A stretch of 64,000 bases of DNA from Ephydatia muelleri. Lineage: Eukaryota; Porifera; Demospongiae; Spongillida; Spongillidae. The notes under the pieces were generated by a model that saw only the letters and a program-made list of their open reading frames with translations, had not been told where the DNA came from and did not search any database. Position 1 is the first letter of the stretch. Each line of letters starts with the position of its first letter. The stretch lies in assembly GCA_013339895.1 (NCBI GenBank), contig JABACO010000007.1, forward strand, positions 11,083,577-11,147,576, in the 5' to 3' direction. Positions 57,001 through 62,450 of this stretch are shown here, piece by piece. The translations under genes were made by a program, and so were the position numbers.

Positions 57001-59325
57001 ACCATGACATGGGATGGAGATAGTACCATGACATGGGATGGAGATAGTACCATGACATGGGATGGAGATAGTACCATGACATGGGATGGAGATAGTACCA
57101 TGACATGGGATGGAGACAGTACCATGACATGGGATGGAGATAGTACCATGACATGGGATGGAGATAGTACCATGACATGGGATGGAGATAGTACCATGAC
57201 ATGGAGACAGTACCATGACATGGGATGGAGATAGTACCATGACATGGGATGGAGATAGCACCATGACATGGAGACAGTACCATGACATGGGATGGAGATA
57301 GTACCATGACATGGGATGGAGATAGTACCATGACATGGGATGGAGATAGTACCATGACATGGGATGGAGATAGTACCATGACATGGGATGGAGATAGTAC
57401 CATGACATGGGATGGAGATAGTACCATGACATGGGATGGAGATGATACCATGACATGGGGTGGAGATAGTACCATGACATGGGATGGAGATAGTACCATG
57501 ACATGGGATGGAGATAGTACCATGACATGGGATGGAGATAGTACCATGACATGGGATGGAGATAGTACCATCACATGGGACATGAGATAGTGCCACAACA
57601 TGAGATGGAGATACAATCTGCCCTTGTATCATGGAAGGGACATATTCTGTGAAGTGGAAAATACAGGCTAGCGAATAGTCGCCCCCAGGACATAATCCGC
57701 AAGCAAATTCTGTCCAGCGGGACACTCCTAGAGGAGAAGGGGGGGTGACAAATTCTGCTATGACACTGCCTTTCACACCTCTTGCCAAGCTAGTCCCCAG
57801 ACCAAACAGTACATGTCAGGTTCCCCCTCTGCTCCCTTTCTTCTCCACTCACCAAAACACACTCCTCCACTCTCCCACCCACTCCACCATTCCACATCTT
57901 CTCCTAGTGATTTACAACAAACGCACACTAAAAACACATGCATGTAACCATAGTTACCACACACCACACCCGATGCGTTACATGCTACATGTACAGTACA
58001 CAAATAAGTGAAGTGGCACATACAAGGCAATCAACCAAAAGAAACTTTACAATTCTGTACCCATACCCAGTCTAACAATGGTCCTTGGAGCTAGTACTAC
58101 AGACATCACATGTACATGTCAACAATCCCCATCTGCCCCTCCCCCTCTATTGCATACCACCCTCTGTTTCACCTCCCATCATTCCCTCTTCACCCCCTCC
58201 TACCTTCCCTATATGTCCTCACACTCCGCCCCCTCTCTAGATCTCCTCCCATCTCACCCTCTATGTGTCCCCCTCAATAGTGTTTTATAAAACAAGCTAT
58301 TGTACTGTACACATATTTTGTTACCATGGTTACCACACACCACTATTGAATTCAATGGCTGGATTTATTAGACACCCCTCCCACATCTTATCTTGCAGTG
58401 GGATGTATATGACACAACCCACATAAAGAAACCATATAGTACACACCACATGTCAGACTGACATGACATGAGATGGAGATAGTACCATGACATGAGATGG
58501 AGATAGTACCATGACATGGGATGGAGATAGTACCATGACATGGGATGGAGAATAGTACCATGACATGGGATGGAGATAGTACCATGACATGGGATGGAGA
58601 TAGTACCATGACATGGGATGGAGATAGTACCATAACATGGGATCAAACTCACCAGATCTGTGCCATCTACATATACTCCAGATTGTAGTAGTTTGTTAAC
58701 TGTCTCAATATCCCCCCTGAATGATGCTAATGTAAGCTGATATTCTAGCTCCTACAAGAAAGGAACAACAATGTCATGGATGTACACACAGGCATCAAAC
58801 ATGGGCATATGAGGGAAATAACGACGATTATTCTGCTCCATTATGAAAGGTCGTCATATTAGCAAAGAAAATTTGTGGTACAAGAACTGAGCTTCGGTAT
58901 CACAAAATGATGGTATTGAAATCTACCAATGAGAAACGTCTGTAGTTGTATGCGTTAATATTAATCGGTAGCTTACTGATGGTGAAAACAACATCAACAA
59001 AAGGATAGTTTTAGATAGCAAGATGAATGGTTTCTCCATAGAGAGCTGCACCTTTGAAAGGAGGCAACTTCGCTTGATTCACGGCGAATCATGAACCCAT
59101 AAATGTAAAGACCCTGATCTAGGCAGAAACCGTTCGCCTTCTAAACCCTGATGAAAAGTAAGGCTGACACGTTGTGTATTGACCCGCTGCCATGAGCATA
59201 TGGCTGTGATACTAATAGATGAGCATACAAACATAGGGAGCATGCGCACTCAATCTGCACTGTCACAATTATAGGATATAGTAGTTCGTGCAACATATCA
59301 CCACAATTACCTTTGTATCACTCAT
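8702..59325 (-). CDS. ankyrin-Roc-COR-Death protein (ROCO family), 14 coding exons over about 50.6 kb
   Basis: Exons in transcript order: 59311-59325, 58653-58751, 56411-56509, 54865-54963, 53535-53633, 52086-52184, 40297-40395, 38682-38780, 28962-29060, 27346-27444, 16363-16617, 11515-11565, 9244-10840, 8702-9045. All junctions are GT-AG, and the total of 3153 nt is an open frame of 1050 residues plus stop. Order: nine single-exon ankyrin repeats (residues 6-302), more ankyrin (303-355), Roc GTPase (about 369-560; P-loop GDSGAGKS 376-383, DLAGH 438-442, THAD 506-509), COR (about 560-800) and a Death domain (about 951-1035). DAPK1 has a similar order after its kinase; no kinase is coded here. 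Roc-COR proteins are GTP-regulated dimers and Death domains recruit partners, so a cytosolic sensor or cell-death adaptor is a reasonable inference. Introns hold the minisatellites and transposons. Transcript evidence is needed to prove that all exons are used together. Confidence 0.85.
9244..10840 (-). CDS. ROCO exon 13: Roc GTPase core and COR domain
   Basis: 1597 nt, acceptor TAATTCAG, donor AAG|GTACCA (phase 1). It starts QPARKPIRKPVKAYTAGI, where TAGI is the switch-I threonine region. Then come TIYDLAGHREYYSSHS (the DxxG of switch II), VVGTHADC (a variant of the NKxD guanine motif usual in Roc) and a winged-helix and COR region with HLKVLSDKGFIVFFAS, DSWIVFRPEALLEKVNG and TGLIPISVLKCHFPEPKYN. 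Roc-COR pairs are the hallmark of ROCO GTPases. The COR C-terminus ends at HLIGVDHKQ, where the Death-domain exon joins. Confidence 0.93.
10841..11514. other. ROCO intron, no other feature seen
   Basis: AT-rich intron between the Roc-COR exon and the linker exon. A 93-codon antisense ORF within it is not supported by any family likeness. Confidence 0.5.
11515..11565 (-). CDS. ROCO exon 12: 17-residue linker after the P-loop helix
   Basis: 51 nt between CATGTAG and CAG|GTGAGT, phase 0/0. Codes AIKDCSQSMSEDCEGDQ. It continues the helix after Walker A (STLTE|AIKDC) and leads to the switch-I segment in the next exon. It is predicted only from splice sites, frame and fit. Confidence 0.65.
12174..12887. 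mobile_element. hAT-like MITE with CCGGTTA sub-terminal repeats
   Basis: Inverted ends read AGGCTTGAAACC on the left and GGTTTCAAGCC on the right. TGTCACT lies directly outside both (12167-12173 and 12888-12894), extendable to 8 bp with a final mismatch. Inside each end many CCGGTTAAC or GAACCGGT words are packed, some palindromic. No transposase is coded in the 714 bp, so it is non-autonomous. It sits in a ROCO intron. Confidence 0.7.
13020..14790 (+). mobile_element. piggyBac-like element with TTAGGTAAACCTAA sub-terminal repeats
   Basis: A transposase-like ORF (13943-14656) is bracketed by repeated GGTA(A/T)ACCTA words. On the left are 13022-13062 and the 16-bp perfect palindrome GTTAGGTATACCTAAC (13209-13224). 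On the right is an inverted pair AGGTTTACCTAAC / GTTAGGTAAACCT (14708-14720, 14728-14740). The exact termini and the TTAA target duplication expected for piggyBac were not found, so the limits are approximate. Confidence 0.55.
13943..14656 (+). pseudogene. piggyBac-type (DDE_Tnp_1_7) transposase, N-terminally incomplete
   Basis: 237 codons. The part after the ATG reads VVYGDSYLASLQTTKALLERG then TGIVKTASKGFLKTFL, matching the 'D-S-Y-F-x-S ... L ... G ... G-x-VK-T-x-x-K' block of the piggyBac-like DDE domain. Later RTVPRTQKIKSYFEGTRCID, AHNHLRQG and NDAWWFRCF match its 'Y-x-x-x-x-x-I-D-x-H-N-x-x-R-Q-G' end. The first catalytic aspartates are not in this ORF. An upstream open stretch (13561-13923) may hold decayed remains of them. 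Probably inactive. Confidence 0.6.
14870..15800 (-). mobile_element. 5'-truncated retroelement (reverse-transcriptase polyprotein C-terminus), copy 1
   Basis: Minus-strand ORF 14958-15434 reads LCALCLGSALDHFGHHAATC (a Cys/His cluster), then NMIRDILVETC, DILLPNW and ANDPKCSDLGWVCV, followed by ISSVASRLAT and stops. The order is that of the C-terminal end of non-LTR-type polyproteins common in invertebrates. Upstream (15574-15798) a shifted frame holds SPRKGGLGFWSL, also typical. Stops and shifts show decay. Confidence 0.6.
15955..16235 (-). mobile_element. retroelement 3' fragment, copy 2 of the same family
   Basis: Minus-strand frame has QSNDPKCTELGWLCVPMVVE, then ISSAASRRA and YGWLNLNLICVNATVVLSRI before the stop, the same ending as copy 1. 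Both copies are followed by GAGCTCTATGGT(G/A)GAGGAGC. Two tandem 3' ends in one orientation suggest two independent insertions or a local duplication. Confidence 0.6.
16363..16617 (-). CDS. ROCO exon 11: ankyrin repeats plus Roc P-loop
   Basis: 255 nt (85 codons), phase 0/0, acceptor CTGTAG and donor GAG|GTGAGA. Begins with an ankyrin repeat (NGRTALHWAAERGDGGCV, then LLLSTPGIDANLVDHKG), goes on with a short capping repeat (NTPLKLARGYEVLTML) and reaches YGKVIMCGDSGAGKSTLTE. The last segment is the first strand and Walker A of the Roc GTPase. One exon therefore physically joins the sensor half to the GTPase half. Confidence 0.92.
16925..16943. repeat. poly-C tract (19 C)
   Basis: Uninterrupted C run next to GGACAGAATCTGCTAG and ACAGAAATTGTCCCCC words that recall the poly-G element of the intron units, here in a degraded form. 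Confidence 0.7.
17210..17715 (+). pseudogene. Ty3/Gypsy integrase remnant
   Basis: A plus-strand frame near 17220 reads YIVNYFPEWPEAEP, a decayed form of the integrase 'V-x-D-Y-F-S-K-W-x-E' motif. Near 17420, TVHTPFELMYGRYSSYD matches the 'SPFELMYGR' end of Gypsy integrases. The ORF 17476-17715 (VTIDVNIEFPQH, then FDEDNIQDVFNRMAESNQYQ) fits the helical region after it. Frames are broken between these pieces. It lies inside a ROCO intron. Confidence 0.6.
17897..18690. repeat. two partial intron units without ankyrin exon
   Basis: At 17907 and 18358 the unit sequence 'GACTCATTATGATAGCCACAG' is recognisable. Near 18300 the CT-rich intron runs straight into TCCCCATCCTGAAGATG, where only the first bases of an ankyrin exon plus its acceptor survive. 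The exon has been deleted, leaving a dead module. Confidence 0.65.
18690..23697. repeat. 24-bp minisatellite array A (about 5.0 kb)
   Basis: Tandem unit of 24 bp beginning GACATGGG(A/G)TGGAG and ending AGTACCAT, roughly 200 copies. G/A alternation in the middle makes two main variants. Shortened 13-bp units lacking GGG-TGGAGAT are scattered through it. It lies between the fixed flanks AATGTCAGACTGACATGACA (left) and GGGACATGCGATTGTGCCAC (right), at the same intron position as all other arrays. Confidence 0.97.
23835..25100. repeat. TG-microsatellite cluster made of ~100-150-bp sub-repeats
   Basis: Sub-repeats built on GCAAG(T/C)GGTACAAGCCCAGT followed by (TG)n occur at about 24340, 24445, 24592, 24895 and 24997. 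A 120-bp segment starting CATGCAAGTAGAACAAAGC is duplicated at 23838 and 24721. No coding evidence. The same block recurs at 35162-36430 and 48457-49725. Confidence 0.8.
25713..26095. repeat. 38-bp minisatellite (CCATTCCACCAGCC...)
   Basis: About ten copies of a 38-bp unit with CCATTCCACCAGCCTCTCC and CCCTCCACTACAGT parts. Because 38 is not a multiple of three, all frames cycle, and the proline/serine-rich ORFs through it are meaningless. Homologous copies lie at 37050-37432 and 50337-50830. Confidence 0.9.
26100..27345. other. ROCO intron unit body
   Basis: Holds the conserved parts of a unit: the CAGGCTAGCGAATAGTGGCC segment with the inverted pair GGACAGAAT / ATTCTGTCC, a short G run, the palindrome GTAACCATGGTTAC (about 26889-26902) and a CT-rich stretch before the donor of the ankyrin exon. 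No gene seen. Confidence 0.6.
27346..27444 (-). CDS. ROCO exon 10: ankyrin module, second copy of YGESSLIMACREG type
   Basis: 99 nt, phase 0/0, with the same borders and sequence as 38682-38780. It is the last amplified module before the long intron carrying minisatellite array A and the Gypsy remnant. Confidence 0.85.
27830..28170. repeat. 24-bp minisatellite, small array (~14 copies)
   Basis: Same 24-bp unit between the same flanks as array A. Contains private variants GACATGGCATGGAG and a shortened GGATGGAGAGTACC, both also present in the duplicate at 39166-39506. Confidence 0.95.
28339..28353. repeat. poly-G tract (15 G) of an intron unit
   Basis: G run between AGAAGAA and TGACAAATTCTGC, present at the same place in each unit but with different lengths. 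Confidence 0.8.
28962..29060 (-). CDS. ROCO exon 9: ankyrin module, second copy of YGESSLMMACRFG type
   Basis: 99 nt, phase 0/0, with the same borders and sequence as 40297-40395. If the duplication is real, the protein carries this recognition module twice. Confidence 0.85.
29445..30177. repeat. 24-bp minisatellite, left part of the hAT-interrupted array
   Basis: About 31 copies including several 13-bp short units. The array is interrupted at 30178 by the start of an hAT element and resumes at 31702. Confidence 0.95.
30178..31701 (+). mobile_element. truncated hAT (ZNF862-like) transposon inside the minisatellite
   Basis: The insert begins CAGGGGTCGCCGTAG, an hAT-style CAGGG terminus, immediately after minisatellite sequence. 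It contains the start of a spliced transposase gene and stops abruptly in the middle of that gene (GATGAG at 31701), where minisatellite resumes. The 3' half and right terminus are missing, so the element cannot move by itself. A repeat-rich sub-region with GGCGCTTGCTTTT words (about 30335-30420) lies in its 5' end. Confidence 0.85.
30574..31719 (+). pseudogene. hAT transposase / ZNF862-like gene, 3'-truncated
   Basis: Three exons fit: 30574-30759 (ATG; ends CAAAG|GTATGC), about 30824-31152 (ends ATAAG|GTAAGT) and 31209 onward. Exon 1 codes a TTF/BED-like zinc finger with MFCNTCDS and GSQNFRISALQLHAQ; the histidines follow in exon 2 (HAQ|SAQHKRC). Exons 2-3 give FSDFPWLCTLDEKKGL, FSIMVDGTTDSSVTEAEI, FGSDGAAVMTGCKSGV, HCMAHRLEL and GGTRWLPH, the RNase H-like core seen in ZNF862-type hAT proteins. 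After LLKLYDE the frame runs into the minisatellite and stops at its TAG, so the C-terminal dimerisation region is lost. Confidence 0.8.
31702..35022. repeat. 24-bp minisatellite array C (about 3.3 kb)
   Basis: Begins at the broken hAT element and ends at the same right flank as array A. The order of rare variants (TTCAATGACATGG, GACAAAGTACC, GACATCGGATGG, GAAATGTGGTGG) matches arrays A and D, so the arrays are homologous by descent. It is shorter than D by loss of internal blocks. Confidence 0.96.
37050..37432. repeat. 38-bp minisatellite, copy 2
   Basis: Same content as 25713-26095 within the duplicated block. Confidence 0.9.
38682..38780 (-). CDS. ROCO exon 8: ankyrin module (YGESSLIMACREG...), duplicated copy
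   Basis: 99 nt, phase 0/0. Starts YGESSLIMACREGHAEVV and ends NDQNK. Identical to the exon at 27346-27444. Confidence 0.87.
39166..39506. repeat. 24-bp minisatellite, small array, duplicate
   Basis: Carries the same private variants as 27830-28170, confirming block duplication. Confidence 0.95.
40297..40395 (-). CDS. ROCO exon 7: ankyrin module (YGESSLMMACRFG...), duplicated copy
   Basis: 99 nt, phase 0/0. Starts YGESSLMMACRFGHAEVV and ends NDQDE. Identical in sequence to the exon at 28962-29060 because both lie in the 11.3-kb duplicated block. Confidence 0.87.
40780..41512. repeat. 24-bp minisatellite, left part of second hAT-interrupted array
   Basis: Duplicate of 29445-30177, ending at the hAT terminus at 41513. 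Confidence 0.95.
41513..43036 (+). mobile_element. truncated hAT (ZNF862-like) transposon, second copy
   Basis: Same sequence and same two breakpoints as 30178-31701, offset by 11,335 bases. Both copies therefore come from one insertion and one truncation that predate the duplication. The transposase exons start at 41909 and the broken frame ends at 43054 in the array. Confidence 0.85.
43037..48316. repeat. 24-bp minisatellite array D (about 5.3 kb)
   Basis: Roughly 220 copies, the longest array here. It shows an internal higher-order repeat: blocks with GACATAGTACCATGAC short units followed by the same run of variants recur several times (for example from about 44570, 46560 and 47030). Right flank as in A and C. 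Confidence 0.96.
48317..49775. repeat. block copy 3, nearly identical part
   Basis: Matches 23698-25145 and 35023-36475 almost base for base. Near 49775 a gap appears (TTATAGCATACATG here versus TTATAGCATCCCTGCAGTG), and beyond it identity drops visibly. Confidence 0.9.
49776..52085. repeat. older, diverged paralogue of the block plus ROCO intron
   Basis: Homologous to 25146-27345 but with substitutions every 10-20 bases in places (for example GAGTGCTCGGGC against GAGTGCGTGGGC). Contains its own 38-bp minisatellite (50337-50830) and unit elements. No gene seen. Confidence 0.85.
52086..52184 (-). CDS. ROCO exon 6: ankyrin module (NGKSSLMMACEKG...)
   Basis: 99 nt, phase 0/0, standard borders. 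Starts NGKSSLMMACEKGHAEVV and ends NDQNK. It carries two of the three synonymous codon differences found in the module set (GGT for glycine 2, CTG for leucine 21). Confidence 0.9.
52576..52733. repeat. 24-bp minisatellite, 6 copies
   Basis: Almost pure GGGATGG variant, same flanks. One of the unexpanded states of the locus. Confidence 0.9.
52892..52914. repeat. poly-G tract (23 G)
   Basis: Longest of the G runs at this fixed place in the intron units. On the transcribed ROCO pre-mRNA it is poly-C. Confidence 0.8.
53535..53633 (-). CDS. ROCO exon 5: ankyrin module (NGWSSLMKACVKG...)
   Basis: 99 nt, phase 0/0, standard GT-AG borders. Starts NGWSSLMKACVKGHAEVV and ends NDQDK. Tryptophan at position 3 is a bulky residue on the exposed finger, unlike any other module here. 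Confidence 0.9.
54003..54090. repeat. 24-bp minisatellite, about 3 copies
   Basis: Shortest array in the window, same flanks (GTCAGACTGACATGACATGG on the left). It probably resembles the ancestral state. Confidence 0.85.
54865..54963 (-). CDS. ROCO exon 4: ankyrin module (DGRSSLMVACEIG...)
   Basis: 99 nt, phase 0/0, CAG|GATGG acceptor side and GAG|GTAAGT donor. Starts DGRSSLMVACEIGHAEVV and ends NDQDE. Closest to the general ankyrin consensus at positions 1-3 (DGR). Confidence 0.9.
55350..55626. repeat. 24-bp minisatellite, about 11-12 copies
   Basis: Homogeneous GGGATGG variant, suggesting recent local expansion from a single unit type. Confidence 0.92.
56411..56509 (-). CDS. ROCO exon 3: ankyrin module (FGESSLMRACVKG...)
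   Basis: 99 nt, phase 0/0, CTTCAG acceptor and AAG|GTAAGT donor. 33 residues, starting FGESSLMRACVKGHAEVV and ending GAHVNHQNK. It is the only amplified module with histidine at position 30. It lies in the unit that carries about 29 minisatellite copies (56.88-57.58 kb). Confidence 0.9.
56881..57577. repeat. 24-bp minisatellite, about 29 copies
   Basis: Mostly GGGATGG units, with two shortened units reading GACATGGAGACAGTACC (about 57200 and 57267). Confidence 0.92.
58080..58460. repeat. intron unit with deleted ankyrin exon
   Basis: The CT-rich stretch ending GTGTCCCCCTC (58275) continues directly with AATAGTGTTTTATAAAACAAG, which in other units lies past the ankyrin exon. About 400-450 bp including the exon are missing, so this unit contributes no repeat to the protein. 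Confidence 0.75.
58459..58640. repeat. 24-bp minisatellite, about 7 copies
   Basis: Last array, 13 bases from the donor of ROCO exon 2 (58653). It ends the amplified region. One unit has an extra A (GGAGAATAGTACC). Confidence 0.9.
58653..58751 (-). CDS. ROCO exon 2: N-terminal ankyrin cap repeat
   Basis: 99 nt, phase 0 at both ends, TTGTAG acceptor and CTG|GTGAGT donor. Codes ELEYQLTLASFRGDIETV and LLQSGVYVDGTDL. It is clearly ankyrin-like (LxxASxRGD-x-x-x-V-x-x-LLxxG) but diverged from the other eight repeats, as expected for a capping repeat. It lies just beyond the last minisatellite-bearing unit and is not part of the amplification. Confidence 0.88.
58752..59310. other. ROCO first intron
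   Basis: No repeats of the unit family and no gene. It separates the start exon from the first ankyrin exon. Confidence 0.5.
59311..59325 (-). CDS. ROCO gene exon 1 (start codon, MSDTK)
   Basis: ATG at 59325 in the context GCGAAAATGA, five codons (MSDTK), then AAG|GTAATT. Its phase 0 end joins the next exon to give MSDTK|ELEYQLTLAS. The exon is tiny, so the call rests on a good donor, the frame and the absence of ankyrin sequence upstream. Confidence 0.7.
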
Positions 59326-59570
59326 TTTCGCGATCTAGCTGTATCCTTACTTGCACTTGCCGTTAATAGCTATTAAAACGCGAAGCGAAATTAATTATTT
59401 CATTCTGTCAATCACTTTATTTGTATCGCTTTGTGTTTTGGAAAAAATCTTCGCATCGTATTGCATATTGTGCAGAACAAGATGAGAAGAGAGTGGTACT
59501 GGTGTGCTAAAACCAGGGAGATGAGAAAGGTGAATATTTCCTAAACACTTTATTTTTCCTTCGTGCAGGT
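59326..59570. promoter_or_regulatory. divergent promoter region between ROCO gene and MCM2 remnant
   Basis: The ROCO gene reads left from 59325 and MCM2-like exons read right from 59571, leaving about 245 bases. I see no TATA box in a fixed position. The role as promoter is inferred from position only. Confidence 0.35.
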
Positions 59571-59821
59571 ATTTGAAAGCATAGCACCCTCCACATTTGG
59601 GCATAAGGGACATCAAGCGTGCAATCACACAGCTGTTTGGAGGAGAAGATATAAAGATCCAGGCAGGTATGTGGAAATTAGATAATGGAGTGCGAGTTCA
59701 TTTGCTTGTGGTCACGTGATGTGGTGTGTGATAATAATCAGAAATGTACAACTTGTCCTACCTTTGAAGACATCTTGTTTTGCTATTGCACGCTCACACA
59801 CTCATATACAGCCTCTTCATT

Positions 59822-59838
59822 GTATGTGTGTGTGTATG

Positions 59839-59887
<49 letters not shown>
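59822..59887. repeat. TG microsatellite
   Basis: Nearly pure (TG)n of about 65 bases in an intron of the MCM2-like remnant. Confidence 0.9.
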
Positions 59888-61069
59888 TTGTTATGGACCT
59901 AACTAGCGCCCTTAGTTATATTACACATGCAATGCGTCACATTTTAATATATACTGTGTTGTTGCAAGGACTGACACAGCTACCTCGTGGCATTACCAAC
60001 TGCAAGTGCTGATGGGATTAGTTTGTAAAGGAATGGTTGTAGTCTCGTCTTTGAAGGAAATCCAGTCACCATGTTTCCATGACATGTGTGTGTGCCAAGC
60101 CTTGGTAAGAATGGTTGAATTGTTATACTTATTTTGGTATTGATAGCCCCGTGTGGGTGTGGTCACATGTTAAGATGATTGTGTGTGTGTCTGTGCATGG
60201 GATCATGTACTCTCTGTTGCCATGACTACAGGAAGGGGGGGGGGGAGGGCCAAACACAAGGTGAGGGGGGACATCATCATGCACCTCTATGGGGACCCAG
60301 GTACGGCCAAGTCCCAGTTCCTCAAGTACGGGAGGCCTGTGTTCACCACGGGACAGGGGGCGCTGGCCGTGGGTCTGATGGTTTATGTGCACATCACGAA
60401 GGAGTGCACTGTAGCTGTGTTGTAGCAACTTATTGTAGACAATTACATGATATACACGGTGTGCATTAGTTAGAAGGTTTTTACAACTATTTCATGTGTG
60501 TGGTATTGTATGAGTTAGTGTGCAATACAATGAAAGATGAAACTCCCCAGTCATCTGTACCATCATGACTTTGTACTCTCATGAACTAACCCATCTTTTG
60601 TTTCCCTACCAGGGTACAGGGAACATTCCCATCACGGTACGGCACATAGAGTCCATCATAGGTGTGGTGGAGGCTCATCCACCTGAGGGAGTATGTGCTG
60701 GAGGATGATGTGAACATGGCCATCAGGGTGCAGCTGGAGAGCTTCTTTGACACACACACGTTTGCTGACATGTGGAATATATATGTGAAAGGTAGGGAGG
60801 GAGGGGAGGGAGGGTGGGATGGAGGGTGGAAGGAGAAAGGCATGTACACTGTATGTATGCAAACTTTGTGTCTACATTGGTAAAAGAGGGTGGGAGGGGC
60901 AAGTCTGAATGTGTGTGTGTGACATGACATTGCATATGTGAAATGATTGAATTTGTGCCTGCTGCATATGTATATTGCAAATTTGTGCAACTGCTTTTAA
61001 GATTCAGTACACATGGCTTACCTTATGTGTTGGCCATTAGGCTTACCTCGTGTGATATTGGCCATCATC

Positions 61070-61694
61070 CAGGGGCGGATGCAGGAATTTGGTGAGGGGG
61101 GGGTCCGACATGAATAATTGATGAAGGGGAGGGGCGCGCGCGAAGCGCGCGAAATTTTTTTGGGTGCGCATATTTTTCCACAGATTGTACATGTAGGTGA
61201 TTGGAAACTAAGGCATGCAATCAACACCAATAGATGCGTGCCACTCCGTTACATTCTGGTTGCCAGGCTATTGTGATTTTACGGATTAAAATGGCTGTGT
61301 TGTTACATGCATGCGCTTTTCTTTGCTATTGAGGTACTTAAAATTTACCATCACATCAGTTCCATCCACCTGCTCCTCAATCGCACTGACTGGCCCTCTC
61401 ATAGACTCTGCCGTCAGTGTGCCCAAGAAAAGGTTATCGTACCAAGGCGCATCCGTTAGGTGATCGAGACAAAAGCAACATTATACACCATTTACAATCG
61501 TGCAAGCGAACAGCACCTCTCGCTCGTTTACTACTAGTAGGGAAATATGCCATAATCGTTTCATTGCAGCAGATAAATAGACACGTGGGGTACAATAATG
61601 ATATTCATAAACACGTGGCATAATAATGATATTCATGCTTGGCCCTGAGGGGGGGGTTACGACCCCCGGAACCCCCCCCCTGTATCCGCCACTG
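61070..61694. mobile_element. hAT-type MITE inside the MCM2 remnant
   Basis: Inverted ends CAGGGGCGGATGCAGG (left) and, on the reverse strand, CAGTGGCGGATACAGG (right). Flanked by CCATCATC (61062-61069) and TCATCATC (61695-61702), an 8-bp duplication with one mismatch. G-rich on the left and C-rich on the right just inside the ends. No transposase is coded in the 625 bp, so it is non-autonomous. Confidence 0.8.
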
Positions 61695-61929
61695 TCATCA
61701 TCCTTACCTTATGTCATGCCCCCTCCATAGGCCTTTGACCACTACCTAGCCTACAGACGTGACACCAATGAGCTGCTGCTGTTCATTCTGAAGCAGCTGG
61801 CCACGGAGCAGATGGACTTCAACATGACTGGCTACAAGGGGTGGAGCAGGATGTGATAGAGGTGTCTGAGGAGGAGGTCATGGAGAGGGTACGAGGGGAG
61901 GAGCTTCACCTCTGACCCTGCAACTGTGT

Positions 61930-62450
61930 TGTCATGGATACCTTCCCAGTGGTGGTGGCCCCACAACCCGGCCGCTAACATAATGGGAATCATCTCTTTG
62001 ACTGTGCTGGGCAGCGGTGTGGAGCGTACGTGCCACTGGACTTGAAACCAGCACAGGCCAGACCAAGTGCCACACCCCCAGGAGTGGAAAATGAGAACCT
62101 ACAGCGTTCCATGAGGGCACGAATAATGGCCACCATGCGAGGTGAGATGTGAAGAGGCTGTTGAGTGTGACATGGGGAGAGACTGGAGCTGGACCCGAGA
62201 GGAGGTCCATTATCCTCCTGAGGAAGGACCGGCCAGGACACACCTCCTGGTTTAGGAGGCCAACAAGAGACTGTCACTCGCTGAGCCAGCAGACTTTCCA
62301 ATCTCCCCAGCTGTCCAGGGTTGCCAGCAAAGCACTGCAACTTCTCTATGTGCCAGTTATACACCCGGAGATTGGTTGTGCATGTTATACGTTACGTGGC
62401 ATGCGGGGGGCGTGGGGGACTAATTATTTCAGTCTGCGCACAGTGTAGAC
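61930..62450 (+). other. unidentified, possibly once coding stretch
   Basis: GC-richer than its surroundings. One plus frame reads CAGQRCGAYVPLDLKPAQ then VENENLQRSMRARIMATMRG before a stop. I do not recognise it. It may be a gene or retroelement fragment that came with the MCM2 copy. Confidence 0.25.

Larger units (their letters stand above)
59571..61916 (+). pseudogene. MCM2: MCM2 C-terminal half, decayed copy
   Basis: Four exon-like pieces in MCM2 order. 59571-59667 has VFESIAPSTFGHK, then one extra G; removing its effect the other frame reads DIKRAITQLFGGEDIK. 60232-60425 has [26 protein letters not shown], the Walker A region of the MCM helicase, then a loss of several residues before [12 protein letters not shown] and a stop. 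60613-60800 has [15 protein letters not shown] and, in a shifted frame, [19 protein letters not shown]. 61731-61916 has YLAYRRDTNELLLFILKQLA, a frameshift, then DVIEVSEEEVMERV. MCM2 is a subunit of the MCM2-7 replicative helicase. The frameshifts, the missing Walker B part and the absent N-terminal half mark this as a pseudogene. Confidence 0.8.
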
